NCBI RefSeq assembly: GCF_900115265.1 | Contig: NZ_FOVU01000004.1 | Coordinates: 494,987 to 558,986, forward strand | Length of the DNA: 64,000 bases | DNA from: Bradyrhizobium sp. Ghvi | GTDB lineage: Bacteria > Pseudomonadota > Alphaproteobacteria > Rhizobiales > Xanthobacteraceae | Reading direction: 5' to 3' | Part shown: in pieces, positions 42,092 through 51,323 of the stretch | Layout: each line of letters starts with the position of its first letter | Numbering within the stretch: the first letter of the stretch is position 1 | Notes under the pieces: generated by a model | The model's input: the letters and a program-made list of their open reading frames with translations, nothing else | Databases searched by the model: none | What the model was told of the DNA's origin: nothing | Made by a program: the position numbers and the translations under genes

Positions 42092-42910
42092 ATGTTGTTC
42101 GTCGAGGCCAATGGCGCAAAAATCCCCGCGATCGGGCTGGGGACCTGGGAGCTGAGCGGCCGGACCTGCGCGCGCGTGGTCGAGCAGGCGCTGCGGCTCG
42201 GCTATCGCCACATCGATACCGCCCAGGTCTATGACAATGAGCGCGACGTCGGCGACGGTCTGCGCGCCTCCGGCGTCCGCCGCGATGATGTCTTCCTCAC
42301 CACGAAAGTCTGGACCAACCATTTCGCGCCCCATGATCTGGAGCGGTCGGTCAAGGAAAGTCTGGCGCGCTTGAGGCTTCCCGCCGTCGACCTCGTGCTG
42401 TTGCACTGGCCCAATCCGCACGTGCCGCTGGAGGAGACGCTGGGTGCGCTGGCGCATGCCAAGCGCATGGGCCTGACGCGGCATATCGGCGTCTCCAATT
42501 TTACGGTGGCGTTGATCGAGCAGGCCGCCTCCCTGTCGAGCGAGCCGCTGGTCTGCAACCAGGTCGAATATCATCCTTATCTGGATCAGGGGAAGGTAAG
42601 GGCAGCCTGCGACCAGCATGGGATGGCGCTGGTTGCCTATAGCCCGATCGCCAAGGGCCGCATCAAGTCCGACCAGACGCTGCTGGAAATCGGCCACGCC
42701 CATCAGAAGACGCCGGCGCAAATCTGCCTGCGCTGGCTGGTGCAACAGAATGTGTCGGCGATTCCCAGAACCTCGCGCGTCGAGCGCCTGTCGGAAAACA
42801 TCGAGATCTTCGATTTCGAGCTCTCGGATGACGAGATGACGGCGATCTCCGCGCTGGCCAGCCCCAAGGGCCGCCTGACCAATTTCGGCTTCGCGCCGAA
42901 ATGGGATTGA
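42092..42910 (+). CDS. Aldo/keto reductase
   Basis: The product has 272 residues from ATG 42092. It is a TIM barrel with the classic tetrad D42, Y47, K72 and H105 (in HIDTAQVYDNE, TTKVWTNH and LLHWPNPH). NADPH-binding features IPRTSRVERLSEN lie near residue 225. It resembles 2,5-diketo-D-gluconate reductase and related family 5 enzymes. It reduces small aldehydes or ketones; the physiological substrate is unknown. It is 50 bases upstream of the TonB-like gene on the same strand. Confidence 0.9.
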   Translation: MLFVEANGAKIPAIGLGTWELSGRTCARVVEQALRLGYRHIDTAQVYDNERDVGDGLRASGVRRDDVFLTTKVWTNHFAPHDLERSVKESLARLRLPAVDLVLLHWPNPHVPLEETLGALAHAKRMGLTRHIGVSNFTVALIEQAASLSSEPLVCNQVEYHPYLDQGKVRAACDQHGMALVAYSPIAKGRIKSDQTLLEIGHAHQKTPAQICLRWLVQQNVSAIPRTSRVERLSENIEIFDFELSDDEMTAISALASPKGRLTNFGFAPKWD

Positions 42911-42959
42911 GGGGAGCCTGCGGTATGCTAGGAGCAGGCCGGCAACCCAAGATCGGGCG

Positions 42960-43850
42960 ATGGAACTGCGGAAGATCATACGGACGGACATTGCCGCGTC
43001 AGCGATTGCACATCTGACGCTGGTGGCGCTGATCATCCTGATCAGCGAAGTCCATCCGTTTCATTCCCTGCCGCCCGAGACCGTGGCGGTCGATATCGTC
43101 ACGCCGGAGCAGGTGAAGCAGGAGGAGGCCAAAGCAGAAGAGAAAGCCCTGCAGGAGACGGAGAAGCCGCCGGATCCGCTTCCCGACCTGAAGCTGCCCA
43201 AGCTGGATTTCACCGACAAACCGGACGCCGCGCCGAAGCCTGCGCCGGCCGGTGAGAAGGCGCCGCCGCAGCAGAAGCAGGCCTCGCATGAGCCGCAACA
43301 GAAGACGGAGCAAGCGGCAAAGCAGCAAGAGGCCAACGCACAGCCGCAACCTCAGCAATCTCAGCCGCAACAGCCACCTCCGGCGATGCCCCAGCCACAG
43401 GCCGCACCTCCTGCCTATCAGGCGCCCGAGCCCGACGTCACCGTCAGATACGGCGTGATTCTGGGGCTGCCGCCCGAATTGCCGCCCGCGCCGAAAGACG
43501 CACCCAAGGATGACGGCGGCGATGCCAAGGATTCGATCGCAGCCAAGCTGCCGCCTGAGGTCCTTGCCGAGCTTCGCCGTCACCTGAGGAACTGCTCGAA
43601 ACTGCCGGCGGGCGTCGCGCCGACCGACGCCGTGCGCATCAAGTTGCGCGCCGTGCTCGCCACTGACGGCACGCTGGCGCGGCCGCCGATCCTGATCGAG
43701 GCCCCTCCGTCCGCGAAGGGCGTGGCCATCGTGAAATCCGCGATGAACGCGATGCAGGCCTGCCAACCCTACAAGATGCTGCCTGTCGACAAATACGAGG
43801 AATGGAAGGTGATGGACCTCTCGTTCACGCCGCTGGATTTCGGGTCGTAG
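42960..43850 (+). CDS. TonB/TolA-like periplasmic-spanning protein
   Basis: The product has 296 residues from ATG 42960. It has an N-terminal membrane anchor (residues 12-30, AASAIAHLTLVALIILIS), then a Pro/Gln/Lys-rich linker of about 130 residues (EAKAEEKALQETEKPPDPLP and long PQQ repeats), and a C-terminal globular domain RRHLRNCSKLPAGVAPTDAVRIKLRAVLATDG similar to the TonB C-domain. Such proteins reach through the periplasm to energise an outer-membrane partner or to stabilise the envelope. No ExbBD genes are nearby. The linker's codon-level repeats explain the antisense shadow frames. Confidence 0.78.
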   Translation: MELRKIIRTDIAASAIAHLTLVALIILISEVHPFHSLPPETVAVDIVTPEQVKQEEAKAEEKALQETEKPPDPLPDLKLPKLDFTDKPDAAPKPAPAGEKAPPQQKQASHEPQQKTEQAAKQQEANAQPQPQQSQPQQPPPAMPQPQAAPPAYQAPEPDVTVRYGVILGLPPELPPAPKDAPKDDGGDAKDSIAAKLPPEVLAELRRHLRNCSKLPAGVAPTDAVRIKLRAVLATDGTLARPPILIEAPPSAKGVAIVKSAMNAMQACQPYKMLPVDKYEEWKVMDLSFTPLDFGS

Positions 43851-44061
43851 TCGGCGCGAAATGCCCGACGGGCAAAACACCTACGGGGCTGTAGCGCGAA
43901 AGCGTGTCTGCTGTTCGAGAATCGGAAAAGCGATGAGGCAGGCTCAAATCTGTGCCCGTCACCTTGAGGCGCGCGCTCAGCGGCGCGTTAGCGTCGTTGA
44001 GCAAGCCTCGAAGGCGACGCCCCGGCTGCATCGGATCGGCCGTTCATCCTTCGAGGCTCCC

Positions 44062-44084
44062 GGCGCGATGCGATGCATCGCGCC
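44062..44084. repeat. Perfect 9-bp hairpin
   Basis: GGCGCGATG (44062-44070) pairs fully with CATCGCGCC (44076-44084) around a 5-base loop. It has no T-run, so it is not a canonical terminator. Its form resembles Bradyrhizobium intergenic palindromic units, but only one copy was seen in the window. Confidence 0.5.
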
Positions 44085-44101
44085 ACTCGCACCTCCAGCG
44101 A

Positions 44102-44118
44102 CAATGGCTTCGCCATTG
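44102..44118. repeat. Perfect 7-bp hairpin
   Basis: CAATGGC (44102-44108) pairs with GCCATTG (44112-44118) around the loop TTC, 17 bases after the 9-bp hairpin. The pair of hairpins suggests a REP-like palindromic unit or a weak transcription end for the TonB-like gene. Confidence 0.45.
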
Positions 44119-44242
44119 CGCGGGGATGACGGAACGGAATTCATGTTTAGGTCGCGCCGCATTGTGAGTTGTACTGGAGCCGCAGTTGGCTACCATGCGC
44201 ACGCGCTCCCTGATCACGGAGCCAGCAGCAAGCGGAGGCGAC

Positions 44243-45898
44243 ATGAGTGGGCAGGAACGCAAATTGAAGGGATCGGACCTGTTCGTTGCGGCGCTGGAGA
44301 ACGAAGGCGTCGATCGCATCTTTGGTGTCCCCGGCGAGGAAAATCTCGACCTCGTCGAATCGCTCCGCATGTCGAAAATCGAGCTGGTGCTGACCCGGCA
44401 CGAGCAGGCCGCAGCTTTCATGGCGGCGACCCACGGCCGGCTGACCGGCAAGCCCGGCGTCTGCCTGTCGACCCTTGGCCCTGGTGCGCTTAATCTCTCC
44501 ACCGGCGCCGCCTATGCCCATCTCGGCGCGATGCCGATGATACTGATCACTGGCCAGAAGCCGATCATGAGCAGCCGGCAGGCGCGCTTCCAAATCGTGG
44601 ACGTGGTCGCCACCATGAAGCCGCTGACGAAATTGTCGCGGCAGATCGTCAGCGCCTCCTCGATTCCGACCGTGGTGCGCGATGCCTTCCGCGTGGCGAT
44701 GGAGGAGCGGCCGGGACCGGTGCACCTCGAATTGCCCGAGGACATCGCCGGCGACGAAGTCGAGGCCGTTCCCGCAATCCCGATCCACCCGATCGAAATC
44801 CCCGTCGCGCATCGCGCCGCGCTCGACCGTGCCGCCGAGATGATCCTCGCCGCGAAGCGTCCGCTGGTGATGATGGGTGCCGCGACCAGCCGGCCGCGCT
44901 CGACCCACAGCATCGCGAGCTTCGTGCGGCGCACCGGCATTCCGTTCTTCACGACGCAGATGGGCAAGGGCACCGTGCCCGGCGGCACAAATCTCTATAT
45001 GGGCACCGCGGCGCTGTCCGAGCGCGACTATGTCCATGATGCCATCGACGCCGCCGACCTGATCGTGGCGATCGGCCATGACCCGATCGAGAAGCCGCCC
45101 TTCATCATGGGGCCATCGGGGCCAAAGGTCATTCATGTCAGCTACACTTCTGCCAGCGTCGAGCTGGTTTATTTCCCAGATGCCGAGGTCGTCGGGGACG
45201 TCGGCCCGAGCCTCGAGCTTTTGGCGGACCGGCTCGAAGGCAAGCTGCCGCAGGCGGCCGCGTTGCTGCCCTTGCGCGAAGACATCCTCAGCCACATCGC
45301 CGACCGCGCGACCGAGACGCGCTGGCCGCCGACGCCGCAGCGCATCGTGCACGACATCCGCCAGGTCATCCCGGAGAACGGCATCGTCGCGCTCGACAAC
45401 GGCATGTACAAGATCTGGTTCGCGCGCAATTACCGCACGCGCGTCGCCAACACGCTGCTGCTTGACAATGCGCTGGCAACGATGGGCGCCGGCCTGCCAT
45501 CGGCGATGATGGCCGCGATGCTCTACCCTGATCGCCGCGTGCTCGCGGTCGCTGGCGATGGTGGCTTCATGATGAACAGCCAGGAGATGGAGACCGCGGT
45601 CCGCCTCAAGCTCAATCTCGTCGTGCTGGTGCTGGAGGACAATGCCTACGGCATGATCCGCTGGAAGCAGGCCGTCGATCATTTTGCCGATTACGGCATG
45701 ACCTTCGGCAATCCCGACTTTGCGCTCTATGCAAAAGCCTATGGCGCCAAGGGCCACCGCATCGAAAGCATCGACAGTTTCGGTCCGACGCTCGAGGCGG
45801 CCTTTGGAGAGGGCGGCGTGCATCTGGTCTCGATTCCGATCGACTATTCGGAAAACGTGCGGGTGCTCGTGGACGAGCTGCGGGCGCGCGGGAAGTAG
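44243..45898 (+). CDS. Acetolactate synthase large-subunit-like (ThDP) enzyme
   Basis: The product has 551 residues from ATG 44243 with GGAGG upstream. It joins two pyruvates to acetolactate, or carries out a related ThDP decarboxylase reaction. The N-terminal Pyr domain has GVPGEENLD and the catalytic Glu54 in TRHEQAAAFMA, the middle domain begins near residue 190 and the ThDP motif is GDGGFMMNSQEMETAVRLKLN, with a typical LEDNAYGMI. No small regulatory subunit is encoded beside it, unlike IlvBN, so it looks like the catabolic or stand-alone form. It has no neighbouring acetoin genes. Confidence 0.88.
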   Translation: MSGQERKLKGSDLFVAALENEGVDRIFGVPGEENLDLVESLRMSKIELVLTRHEQAAAFMAATHGRLTGKPGVCLSTLGPGALNLSTGAAYAHLGAMPMILITGQKPIMSSRQARFQIVDVVATMKPLTKLSRQIVSASSIPTVVRDAFRVAMEERPGPVHLELPEDIAGDEVEAVPAIPIHPIEIPVAHRAALDRAAEMILAAKRPLVMMGAATSRPRSTHSIASFVRRTGIPFFTTQMGKGTVPGGTNLYMGTAALSERDYVHDAIDAADLIVAIGHDPIEKPPFIMGPSGPKVIHVSYTSASVELVYFPDAEVVGDVGPSLELLADRLEGKLPQAAALLPLREDILSHIADRATETRWPPTPQRIVHDIRQVIPENGIVALDNGMYKIWFARNYRTRVANTLLLDNALATMGAGLPSAMMAAMLYPDRRVLAVAGDGGFMMNSQEMETAVRLKLNLVVLVLEDNAYGMIRWKQAVDHFADYGMTFGNPDFALYAKAYGAKGHRIESIDSFGPTLEAAFGEGGVHLVSIPIDYSENVRVLVDELRARGK

Positions 45899-46004
45899 GG
45901 TCCGGTTTACAATTCTGCCGGGACGATCATACCTGCCATTCCTTGATATATATCGTATTGCGATATAATGCAGGCGCGAAGAATCCTCCCGACAAGAGAT
46001 ATCC

Positions 46005-47831
46005 ATGCGCCAGACCCCCGACATCACCGGCGGCCTCCCGCGTCCTCGCGGCAGGCCGGGAGATTTTACCGCCGATCGGCGCGTGTTGATTCTGATCGGG
46101 ATGGCGCTGCTGGTCGGCAGCCTGGGCACCGGGGCCGCCTGGGTGCTGCTGAAGCTGATCGCGCTGGCGACCAATCTGGTCTGGTTCGGCCATGTCAGCA
46201 CCGAGAACGTCTCGCTGGCGAATGCCCAGCCCGGAATCTGGATGGTGCTGGCGCCGGCGCTTGGCGGTCTCGTGATCGGGCTGATGGCGCGGTTCGGATC
46301 GGAGAAGATCCGGGGCCACGGCATCCCCGAAGCGATCGAGGCGATCCTGATCGGCGGCAGCCGGATGCAGCCGAAGGTCGCGATCCTGAAGCCGCTGTCC
46401 TCGGCGGTGTCGATCGGAAGCGGCGGCCCGTTCGGCGCGGAGGGACCGATCATCATGACGGGCGGCGCGATTGGGTCGATCTTCGCGCAGTGCTTCCATC
46501 TCACCGCGGCCGAGCGCAAGACGCTGCTGGTGGCGGGCGCGGCTGCCGGCATGACGGCGATCTTCGGCACGCCGATCGCGGCGGTGCTGCTCGCGGTCGA
46601 GCTGCTGCTGTTCGAATGGAAGCCGCGCAGCTTCCTGCCCGTGGTGACGGGAGCGGTGATCGCCGCGGCCTGGCGCCCGCTGCTGTTCGGGACGGGGCCG
46701 TTGTTTCCGTTCACGCAACGGCCGGACCTGCCCTGGTGGGGCCTTGCGGCTGCGGTCGGCGTCGGCATCGTCGCCGGCCTGCAATCCGGGCTGATGACGC
46801 GGCTGCTCTATGCGATCGAAGACCTGTTCGACCATCTGCCGGTGCACTGGATGTGGTGGCCGATGCTCGGCGGCCTCGTTGTCGGTCTCGGCGGGCTGAT
46901 TGATCCGCGCGCGCTCGGCGTCGGCTACGACGTCATTGCGGATCTGTTGTCCGGCCACATGGCGCGTGACGAGGCGATCCGGATGCTGCTGGTGAAGTCT
47001 GTGGTCTGGTTGGTCGCGCTGAGCTCGGGCACGTCGGGCGGCGTGCTGGCGCCATTGCTGATTCTCGGCGGCACGGCCGGTTGGATGGAGGGACTGATCT
47101 TGCCTGGCGGCACATCATTCTGGGCGCTGATCGGTATGGCCGCGATGATGGGCGGCACGATGCGCTCGCCGCTGACCGGCGTGATGTTCGCGATCGAGTT
47201 GACCGGCAACATCGACATGCTGCTGCCGCTCTTGGCGGCTACCGGTGCTGCGCATGCCGTCACCGTGCTGCTGCTCAAGCGCTCGATCCTGACAGAGAAG
47301 ATCGCGCGCCGCGGCCAGCACATCACCCGCGAATACGCGATCGATCCGTTCGAGCTGATGCGCGCGGCCGATGTGATGGTGACTGATGTCGACACGTTGC
47401 CGGTCGACATGTCCGTGGACGCTGCGGTCGCGTTCTTCACGTCGGATCAGCGCCGTCACAAATCCTATCCCGTGATCGCCGCCGATGGGCGGCTGACCGG
47501 CATGGTGACCCGCGCCGACGTGCTGCGCTGGCGTACCGAGGGCGATCATCAGGCCGCGACGCTCGATGACGTCCTGTCGGACACCTCCAGCGTGGTGGCG
47601 CATCCCGATGACGTGCTGGGGCGGGTCGCCGATCTCATGGTCGCCTCCGATCTCGGCCGGCTGCCGGTGGTCGATCGTACCAGCCATCGCGTGGTCGGCC
47701 TCGTCGCTCGCAAGGATTTGCTGCGAATTCGCGCAGTCGTGAACGCGCAGGAGGAGGACCGCAATGCATATTTCCTGCGCGAAAAGGCGCTTGTGCAGGA
47801 GGCGCGGATCGCGGAAGGTCAGCCGCTCTGA
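46005..47831 (+). CDS. CLC chloride channel/transporter with CBS pair
   Basis: The product has 608 residues from ATG 46005. The filter motifs are GSGGP (138-142), GAEGP (144-148, with gating Glu146) and a C-terminal GTSGGVLAP, giving a ten-helix CLC core to about residue 430. The end has two CBS domains (about 455-510 and 520-580, e.g. HKSYPVIAADGRLTGMVTRADVL and GRLPVVDRTSHRVVGLVARKDLL), which normally bind adenine nucleotides. Glu146 argues for a Cl-/H+ antiporter or fluoride-insensitive CLC. It is a single gene; the Lin0512 gene follows by 24 bases. Confidence 0.92.
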   Translation: MRQTPDITGGLPRPRGRPGDFTADRRVLILIGMALLVGSLGTGAAWVLLKLIALATNLVWFGHVSTENVSLANAQPGIWMVLAPALGGLVIGLMARFGSEKIRGHGIPEAIEAILIGGSRMQPKVAILKPLSSAVSIGSGGPFGAEGPIIMTGGAIGSIFAQCFHLTAAERKTLLVAGAAAGMTAIFGTPIAAVLLAVELLLFEWKPRSFLPVVTGAVIAAAWRPLLFGTGPLFPFTQRPDLPWWGLAAAVGVGIVAGLQSGLMTRLLYAIEDLFDHLPVHWMWWPMLGGLVVGLGGLIDPRALGVGYDVIADLLSGHMARDEAIRMLLVKSVVWLVALSSGTSGGVLAPLLILGGTAGWMEGLILPGGTSFWALIGMAAMMGGTMRSPLTGVMFAIELTGNIDMLLPLLAATGAAHAVTVLLLKRSILTEKIARRGQHITREYAIDPFELMRAADVMVTDVDTLPVDMSVDAAVAFFTSDQRRHKSYPVIAADGRLTGMVTRADVLRWRTEGDHQAATLDDVLSDTSSVVAHPDDVLGRVADLMVASDLGRLPVVDRTSHRVVGLVARKDLLRIRAVVNAQEEDRNAYFLREKALVQEARIAEGQPL

Positions 47832-47855
47832 ACTCCAGCACTGACAGGAATGGGC

Positions 47856-48203
47856 ATGACACGTGTTCGCTGCGTTACCGAGATGGGCATGGGCGTCGAC
47901 GTCCACGGCAGGGACGCCACCAAGGCGGCGAAGCGCGCGGTGTCGGATGCCATCAGGCATTCGAGCCTTGGTTTCTTCCGGATGATCGGCAAGACCGCGA
48001 ACGACATGTTCGTCGATGTCACCATCGGCGTGCCCAACCCCGAGGCCGTCGATAAGGAGGCGGTTGCCAAAGAGCTTCCGTATGGCACGGTGACCGTCAC
48101 CGCGGTCAAAGGCGGGTTGGAGATCCCCTCGGCCACGGAAGTGGCCAACGATCCCATCCTCATCGCCAATGCAGCCGTGATCGTCAGCTTCGAGAAGGAC
48201 TAG
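47856..48203 (+). CDS. Lin0512-family protein
   Basis: The product has 115 residues; the chosen ATG 47856 has AGGA six bases upstream, and ATG 47850 is in frame. It is a small ferredoxin-fold-like protein: RVRCVTEMGMGVDVHGRDATKAAKRAVSDAIRHSSL then DVTIGVPNPEAVDKEAVAKELPYGTVTV. The sequence matches the Lin0512 family, which is conserved but of unknown function and is often encoded near GNAT enzymes. It ends five bases before the GNAT gene, so the two are probably cotranscribed. Confidence 0.85.
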   Translation: MTRVRCVTEMGMGVDVHGRDATKAAKRAVSDAIRHSSLGFFRMIGKTANDMFVDVTIGVPNPEAVDKEAVAKELPYGTVTVTAVKGGLEIPSATEVANDPILIANAAVIVSFEKD

Positions 48204-48207
48204 ATCG

Positions 48208-48900
48208 GTGTCGGATAAAGATGAGGCTCTGCTGGATCGTCCGATCTGGAGCGCGCTGACGACGAGCCAGAAGCATTTGGCCGAGGGAGGCCCACGCGCG
48301 CGGCGCTATCCCGTGGACATGACGCCGTTCGCCGACATGACCGACATGTCTGCGGCGAGCTTTGCGGCGCTCGGCGATCTCCTGCCGCCCTCGCAAGTCG
48401 CGGCGTTGTTCACGCCGGAGCCGGTCGACGTCCCCTCGGGCTTCAAGGTCGTGCTATCGGAGACCGGCGAGCAGATGATCGGCTCGCCCGCGGACAGCCC
48501 GCTTCGCGACGCCGAGATCGTGAGGCTCGGTGCGGCCGATGTTCCCGCGATGATGGCGCTGACGGCGCTCACCAAGCCGGGGCCGTTCGCCGCGCGGACA
48601 CATGAGCTCGGCACATTCCTCGGCATCCGCGCCGGCGGCGAGCTGGTCGCGATGACCGGGGAGCGCATGAAGCCGGGCAAATTCACCGAGATGACGGCGG
48701 TGTGCGTCCATCCTGATTATCGCGGGCGCGGCTATGCGCAGGCTCTACTCGCAGCCGTCGCGCGCCAGATCGAGGCGCGCGGCGAAATTCCGTTCCTGCA
48801 CGTCTTTTCGAACAACAATTCCGCCATCGCCCTCTATCAGCGCCAGGGCATGCGCATCCGCCGGCGCCTGCACGTGACGGCGTTCATGAAGCAGGAGTAG
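48208..48900 (+). CDS. GNAT N-acetyltransferase
   Basis: The product has 230 residues from GTG 48208. The acetyl-CoA site is VCVHPDYRGRGYAQALLAAV near residue 172, with the terminal LYQRQGMRIRRRLHVT strand. The N-terminal 90 residues are a poorly conserved region ending PADSPLRDAEIVRLG, so it belongs to the FR47-like group with an added N-domain. The acceptor is unknown. It is translated right after the Lin0512 gene. Confidence 0.84.
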   Translation: MSDKDEALLDRPIWSALTTSQKHLAEGGPRARRYPVDMTPFADMTDMSAASFAALGDLLPPSQVAALFTPEPVDVPSGFKVVLSETGEQMIGSPADSPLRDAEIVRLGAADVPAMMALTALTKPGPFAARTHELGTFLGIRAGGELVAMTGERMKPGKFTEMTAVCVHPDYRGRGYAQALLAAVARQIEARGEIPFLHVFSNNNSAIALYQRQGMRIRRRLHVTAFMKQE

Positions 48901-48975
48901 GCGCCCTCAGGGTGTGGCCCTTCATTTCCTGGGAAAGCACGCTATATCCTTCCCCACCATAGTTGGGGGAAGCAC

Positions 48976-50160
48976 ATGGACGCCAGGACGCCCGATTTTT
49001 CCGCTGCACGGACGGCGATGCAGCGCTACGTTGATGAGGAGATCATATCAGGCGTGTCCTGGGCGGTGCTGCGCGGGCGCGAGGTGGTCGACCAGCAATG
49101 CGTCGGGTTTGCCGATCGCGAGGCGAAGACGGCACTCCGACCGGATCATATTTTCCGCGCGTTCTCCAACACCAAGATCTTCGTCACCTCGGCGATCATG
49201 CTGCTGGTGGAGGAGGGCCGCATCGGGCTCGATGACCCCATCGAAAAATTCCTGCCGCAACTCGGCCGTCGCAAGGTGCTGAAGCAGGGTGCTTCGAGCC
49301 TCGCCGATGTCGAGCCGGCGAGGAGCCCGATCACGATCCGGCATTTGCTGAGCCATACGTCTGGGCTCAGCTACGGCATCTTCGATCCCGGCACGGTGCT
49401 GTTCAAAGGCTACAACGATGCGGGCGTGCTTAATCCGCTGACGCCGCTGACCGACATGATCGACAAGCTCGCCGATCTGCCGCTGTCCTATCATCCCGGG
49501 ACGTCCTGGGAATATTCGGTGGCGACCGACGTGCTCGGCCGCGTGGTCGAAGTGGTCTCGGGCAAGCCGCTCGATGTCTTCCTGAAGATGCGCATCTTCG
49601 ATCCCCTCGGCATGACCGATACCGGCTTCTTTGTGCCTGAAGCACAGCAAAACAGGCTCGTTGCGCACTACACCGGCGCCGACGTGCTCGATCCGATGAA
49701 GCCTGGCCTGACGCGCGCCGACAATCTGCCGTATCCGCAGGCCTATCGACGGCCGTTCCCGCGGCTGTCGGGGGGCGGCGGTCTGGTCTCGACCCTGCCT
49801 GACATGCTCGCTCTGGTGCGGGCGCTGCTGCCCGGTCCCGATGCGCTGTTGAAGCCGGACACGCTGCGGCAGATGATGACCAATCAACTGCCGGAGGGCC
49901 AGACCATCCGCTTCGCCAATCTCGGGGCGATGCCCGGCAAGGGCTTTGGCCTCGGCGGCGCCGTCACCTTCGCGCCGACCCAGTTCGATCCGCCAAATTC
50001 CACGGGCGAATTCCAATGGGGCGGCCTGGCCGGCACCCATTGGTGGATCTGCCCAGAGGCCAACACATCAGGTGTTCTGATGGCCCAGCGGCATCTGGGT
50101 TTCTGGAATCCCTTCTTCTTCGCGTTCAAGCGCCTGGCCTACCAGGCGGTCGGGGGCTGA
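48976..50160 (+). CDS. Serine hydrolase, beta-lactamase class C fold
   Basis: The product has 394 residues from ATG 48976. The catalytic S64-xx-K67 is in RAFSNTKIFV and the second motif is Y180-S-V in SWEYSVATDVLGRV, replacing the usual Y-x-N. A third-motif-like LSGGGGLVST is present, as is the HLLSHTSGLSYG stretch typical of esterase-type members. There is no signal peptide, so the enzyme is cytoplasmic. That and the missing Asn suggest an esterase or peptidase rather than a penicillinase. A TonB-like or GNAT partner is not implied by the layout. Confidence 0.88.
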   Translation: MDARTPDFSAARTAMQRYVDEEIISGVSWAVLRGREVVDQQCVGFADREAKTALRPDHIFRAFSNTKIFVTSAIMLLVEEGRIGLDDPIEKFLPQLGRRKVLKQGASSLADVEPARSPITIRHLLSHTSGLSYGIFDPGTVLFKGYNDAGVLNPLTPLTDMIDKLADLPLSYHPGTSWEYSVATDVLGRVVEVVSGKPLDVFLKMRIFDPLGMTDTGFFVPEAQQNRLVAHYTGADVLDPMKPGLTRADNLPYPQAYRRPFPRLSGGGGLVSTLPDMLALVRALLPGPDALLKPDTLRQMMTNQLPEGQTIRFANLGAMPGKGFGLGGAVTFAPTQFDPPNSTGEFQWGGLAGTHWWICPEANTSGVLMAQRHLGFWNPFFFAFKRLAYQAVGG

Positions 50161-50171
50161 CCGAAAAAAAT

Positions 50172-50189
50172 TGCTGCATGATTGCAGCA
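50172..50189. repeat. 7-bp hairpin after the serine hydrolase gene
   Basis: TGCTGCA (50172-50178) pairs with TGCAGCA (50183-50189) around the loop TGAT, directly after a run of seven A residues. In the plus direction it lacks a T-run. It may be a weak end signal. Confidence 0.35.
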
Positions 50190-50289
50190 GCCGTTGCGCG
50201 CTGGCGGCACGCTCGGCAATGCATTGATGGCGCAGCGGCTGTTTGACCGCCATAAGGATGAGGGATGAGAGAGCATTAGAGACGGGACC

Positions 50290-50961
50290 ATGCGCGTGCC
50301 AAACTATCTCGGTCTCGATGGATTTCGTTTCGGCTGGGTTGCCGCATGGATCGACGAACGCGGCGATCACGGCTTCGACTATTCGCCGGGCTTGACTCGC
50401 CTGCTCGCCATGTCGCACGCGCGCGCGATGATCGATATGCCGATCGGCTTGAAGCCCAGCGGCTACCGCGCATGCGACCTGCGTGCGCGCGAATTGGTGG
50501 GGCCTGCGGTGTTTCTCGGCGCCCGCCGCGACCTCTGGACATTTTCCGATATGGCGGCGGCCAACGGGTATTACTGGGAGCAGGAAGGCAAGGGCAGGGG
50601 CGTCTCGGCGCAGCTTTGGAACATCCGAGACAAGATCAGGGACGTCGACGCAATCATGACGCCGGAGCGTCAGGCGACAACCGGCGAAGCGCATCCGGAA
50701 TTGATCTTCTGGAATCTTGCAGGGCGAGTCCGGCTTGCAAAGAAGACCATGGCGGAAGGTCGCGAGCAGCGCATTGCGCTGCTGGCGCAACGCGGCTTCA
50801 CGCGCCTGCCGCGATGGCTGACGCAGCGCCAAGGCACCGGCATCGGCTGCGACGATCTCATCGATGCCTGCGCCTGTGCGGTCGCAGCGCGCGACAGCAC
50901 GCAGCGTGTCGGCGGGGACGAGATCGATTCCCGCGGTCTGCGGATGGAGATCAATTACTGA
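50290..50961 (+). CDS. DUF429-family protein
   Basis: The product has 223 residues from ATG 50290. It opens with LGLDGFRFGWVAAWIDE, an RNase-H-like first strand with an acidic residue, and has AMIDMPIGLKPSGYRACDLRARELVG, the Asp in a second strand, plus GEAHPELIFWNLAG and GCDDLIDACACAVAARD near the end. These are DUF429 hallmarks; a nuclease activity has been inferred for the family from fold only. No partner genes are seen. Confidence 0.85.
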   Translation: MRVPNYLGLDGFRFGWVAAWIDERGDHGFDYSPGLTRLLAMSHARAMIDMPIGLKPSGYRACDLRARELVGPAVFLGARRDLWTFSDMAAANGYYWEQEGKGRGVSAQLWNIRDKIRDVDAIMTPERQATTGEAHPELIFWNLAGRVRLAKKTMAEGREQRIALLAQRGFTRLPRWLTQRQGTGIGCDDLIDACACAVAARDSTQRVGGDEIDSRGLRMEINY

Positions 50962-51077
50962 GCCGGTCGCGCGGCGAGGATCGGGAAAAACAGGCAAATT
51001 TTTCGAACCCTGCAGGAACTGGCGGCAGTCGGTCCGCGTTCCCCATGCGGACCGAATTGGAAGAAGCTCGTACTACG

Positions 51078-51221
51078 ATGCATGATGCCAGTCAGTTAGC
51101 GACAGCGATGCTCGCGCTCGTTTTTGCCGGAGCGCTGCTCGTCACCGGGCAGCTCTTCATCGAGCAGCGCGCCCAGCACGATGTGGTCTACGCCACCAAC
51201 CATTTGCTGCGGCCCTTGTGA
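51078..51221 (+). CDS. Small single-span membrane protein
   Basis: A 47-residue frame from ATG 51078 to 51221. An upstream in-frame ATG at 51045 would add 11 residues. The central span is ATAMLALVFAGALLVTGQLF and the tail IEQRAQHDVVYATNHLLRPL is basic. It has no family motif. It lies between DUF429 and the GST gene on the same strand. The ribosome site is weak, so the start is uncertain. Confidence 0.5.
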   Translation: MHDASQLATAMLALVFAGALLVTGQLFIEQRAQHDVVYATNHLLRPL

Positions 51222-51323
51222 TCGGAATTCGCGGCGCGACGTTGGTGTGACGACGTCCCGGCCTTGCGCCATGTCCCGGCTCGCCTAGATTAGACGGAAT
51301 CTCACGCAAGCAGCCGGGGTCCC

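Larger units (their letters stand above)
43851..44242. other. Intergenic region with two perfect hairpins
   Basis: About 390 bases with no supported gene between the TonB-like and ALS-like genes. It holds two short perfect inverted repeats (44062-44084 and 44102-44118), listed separately. Small frames exist on both strands, but none has a ribosome site. The promoter of the ALS-like gene is presumably at the right end; a GGAGG site precedes its ATG. Confidence 0.45.

Noticed and set aside
44147..46768. An 873-residue minus-strand frame over the ALS-like and CLC genes
   Set aside because: It spans two real genes on the other strand, is very rich in Arg and His and matches no family.
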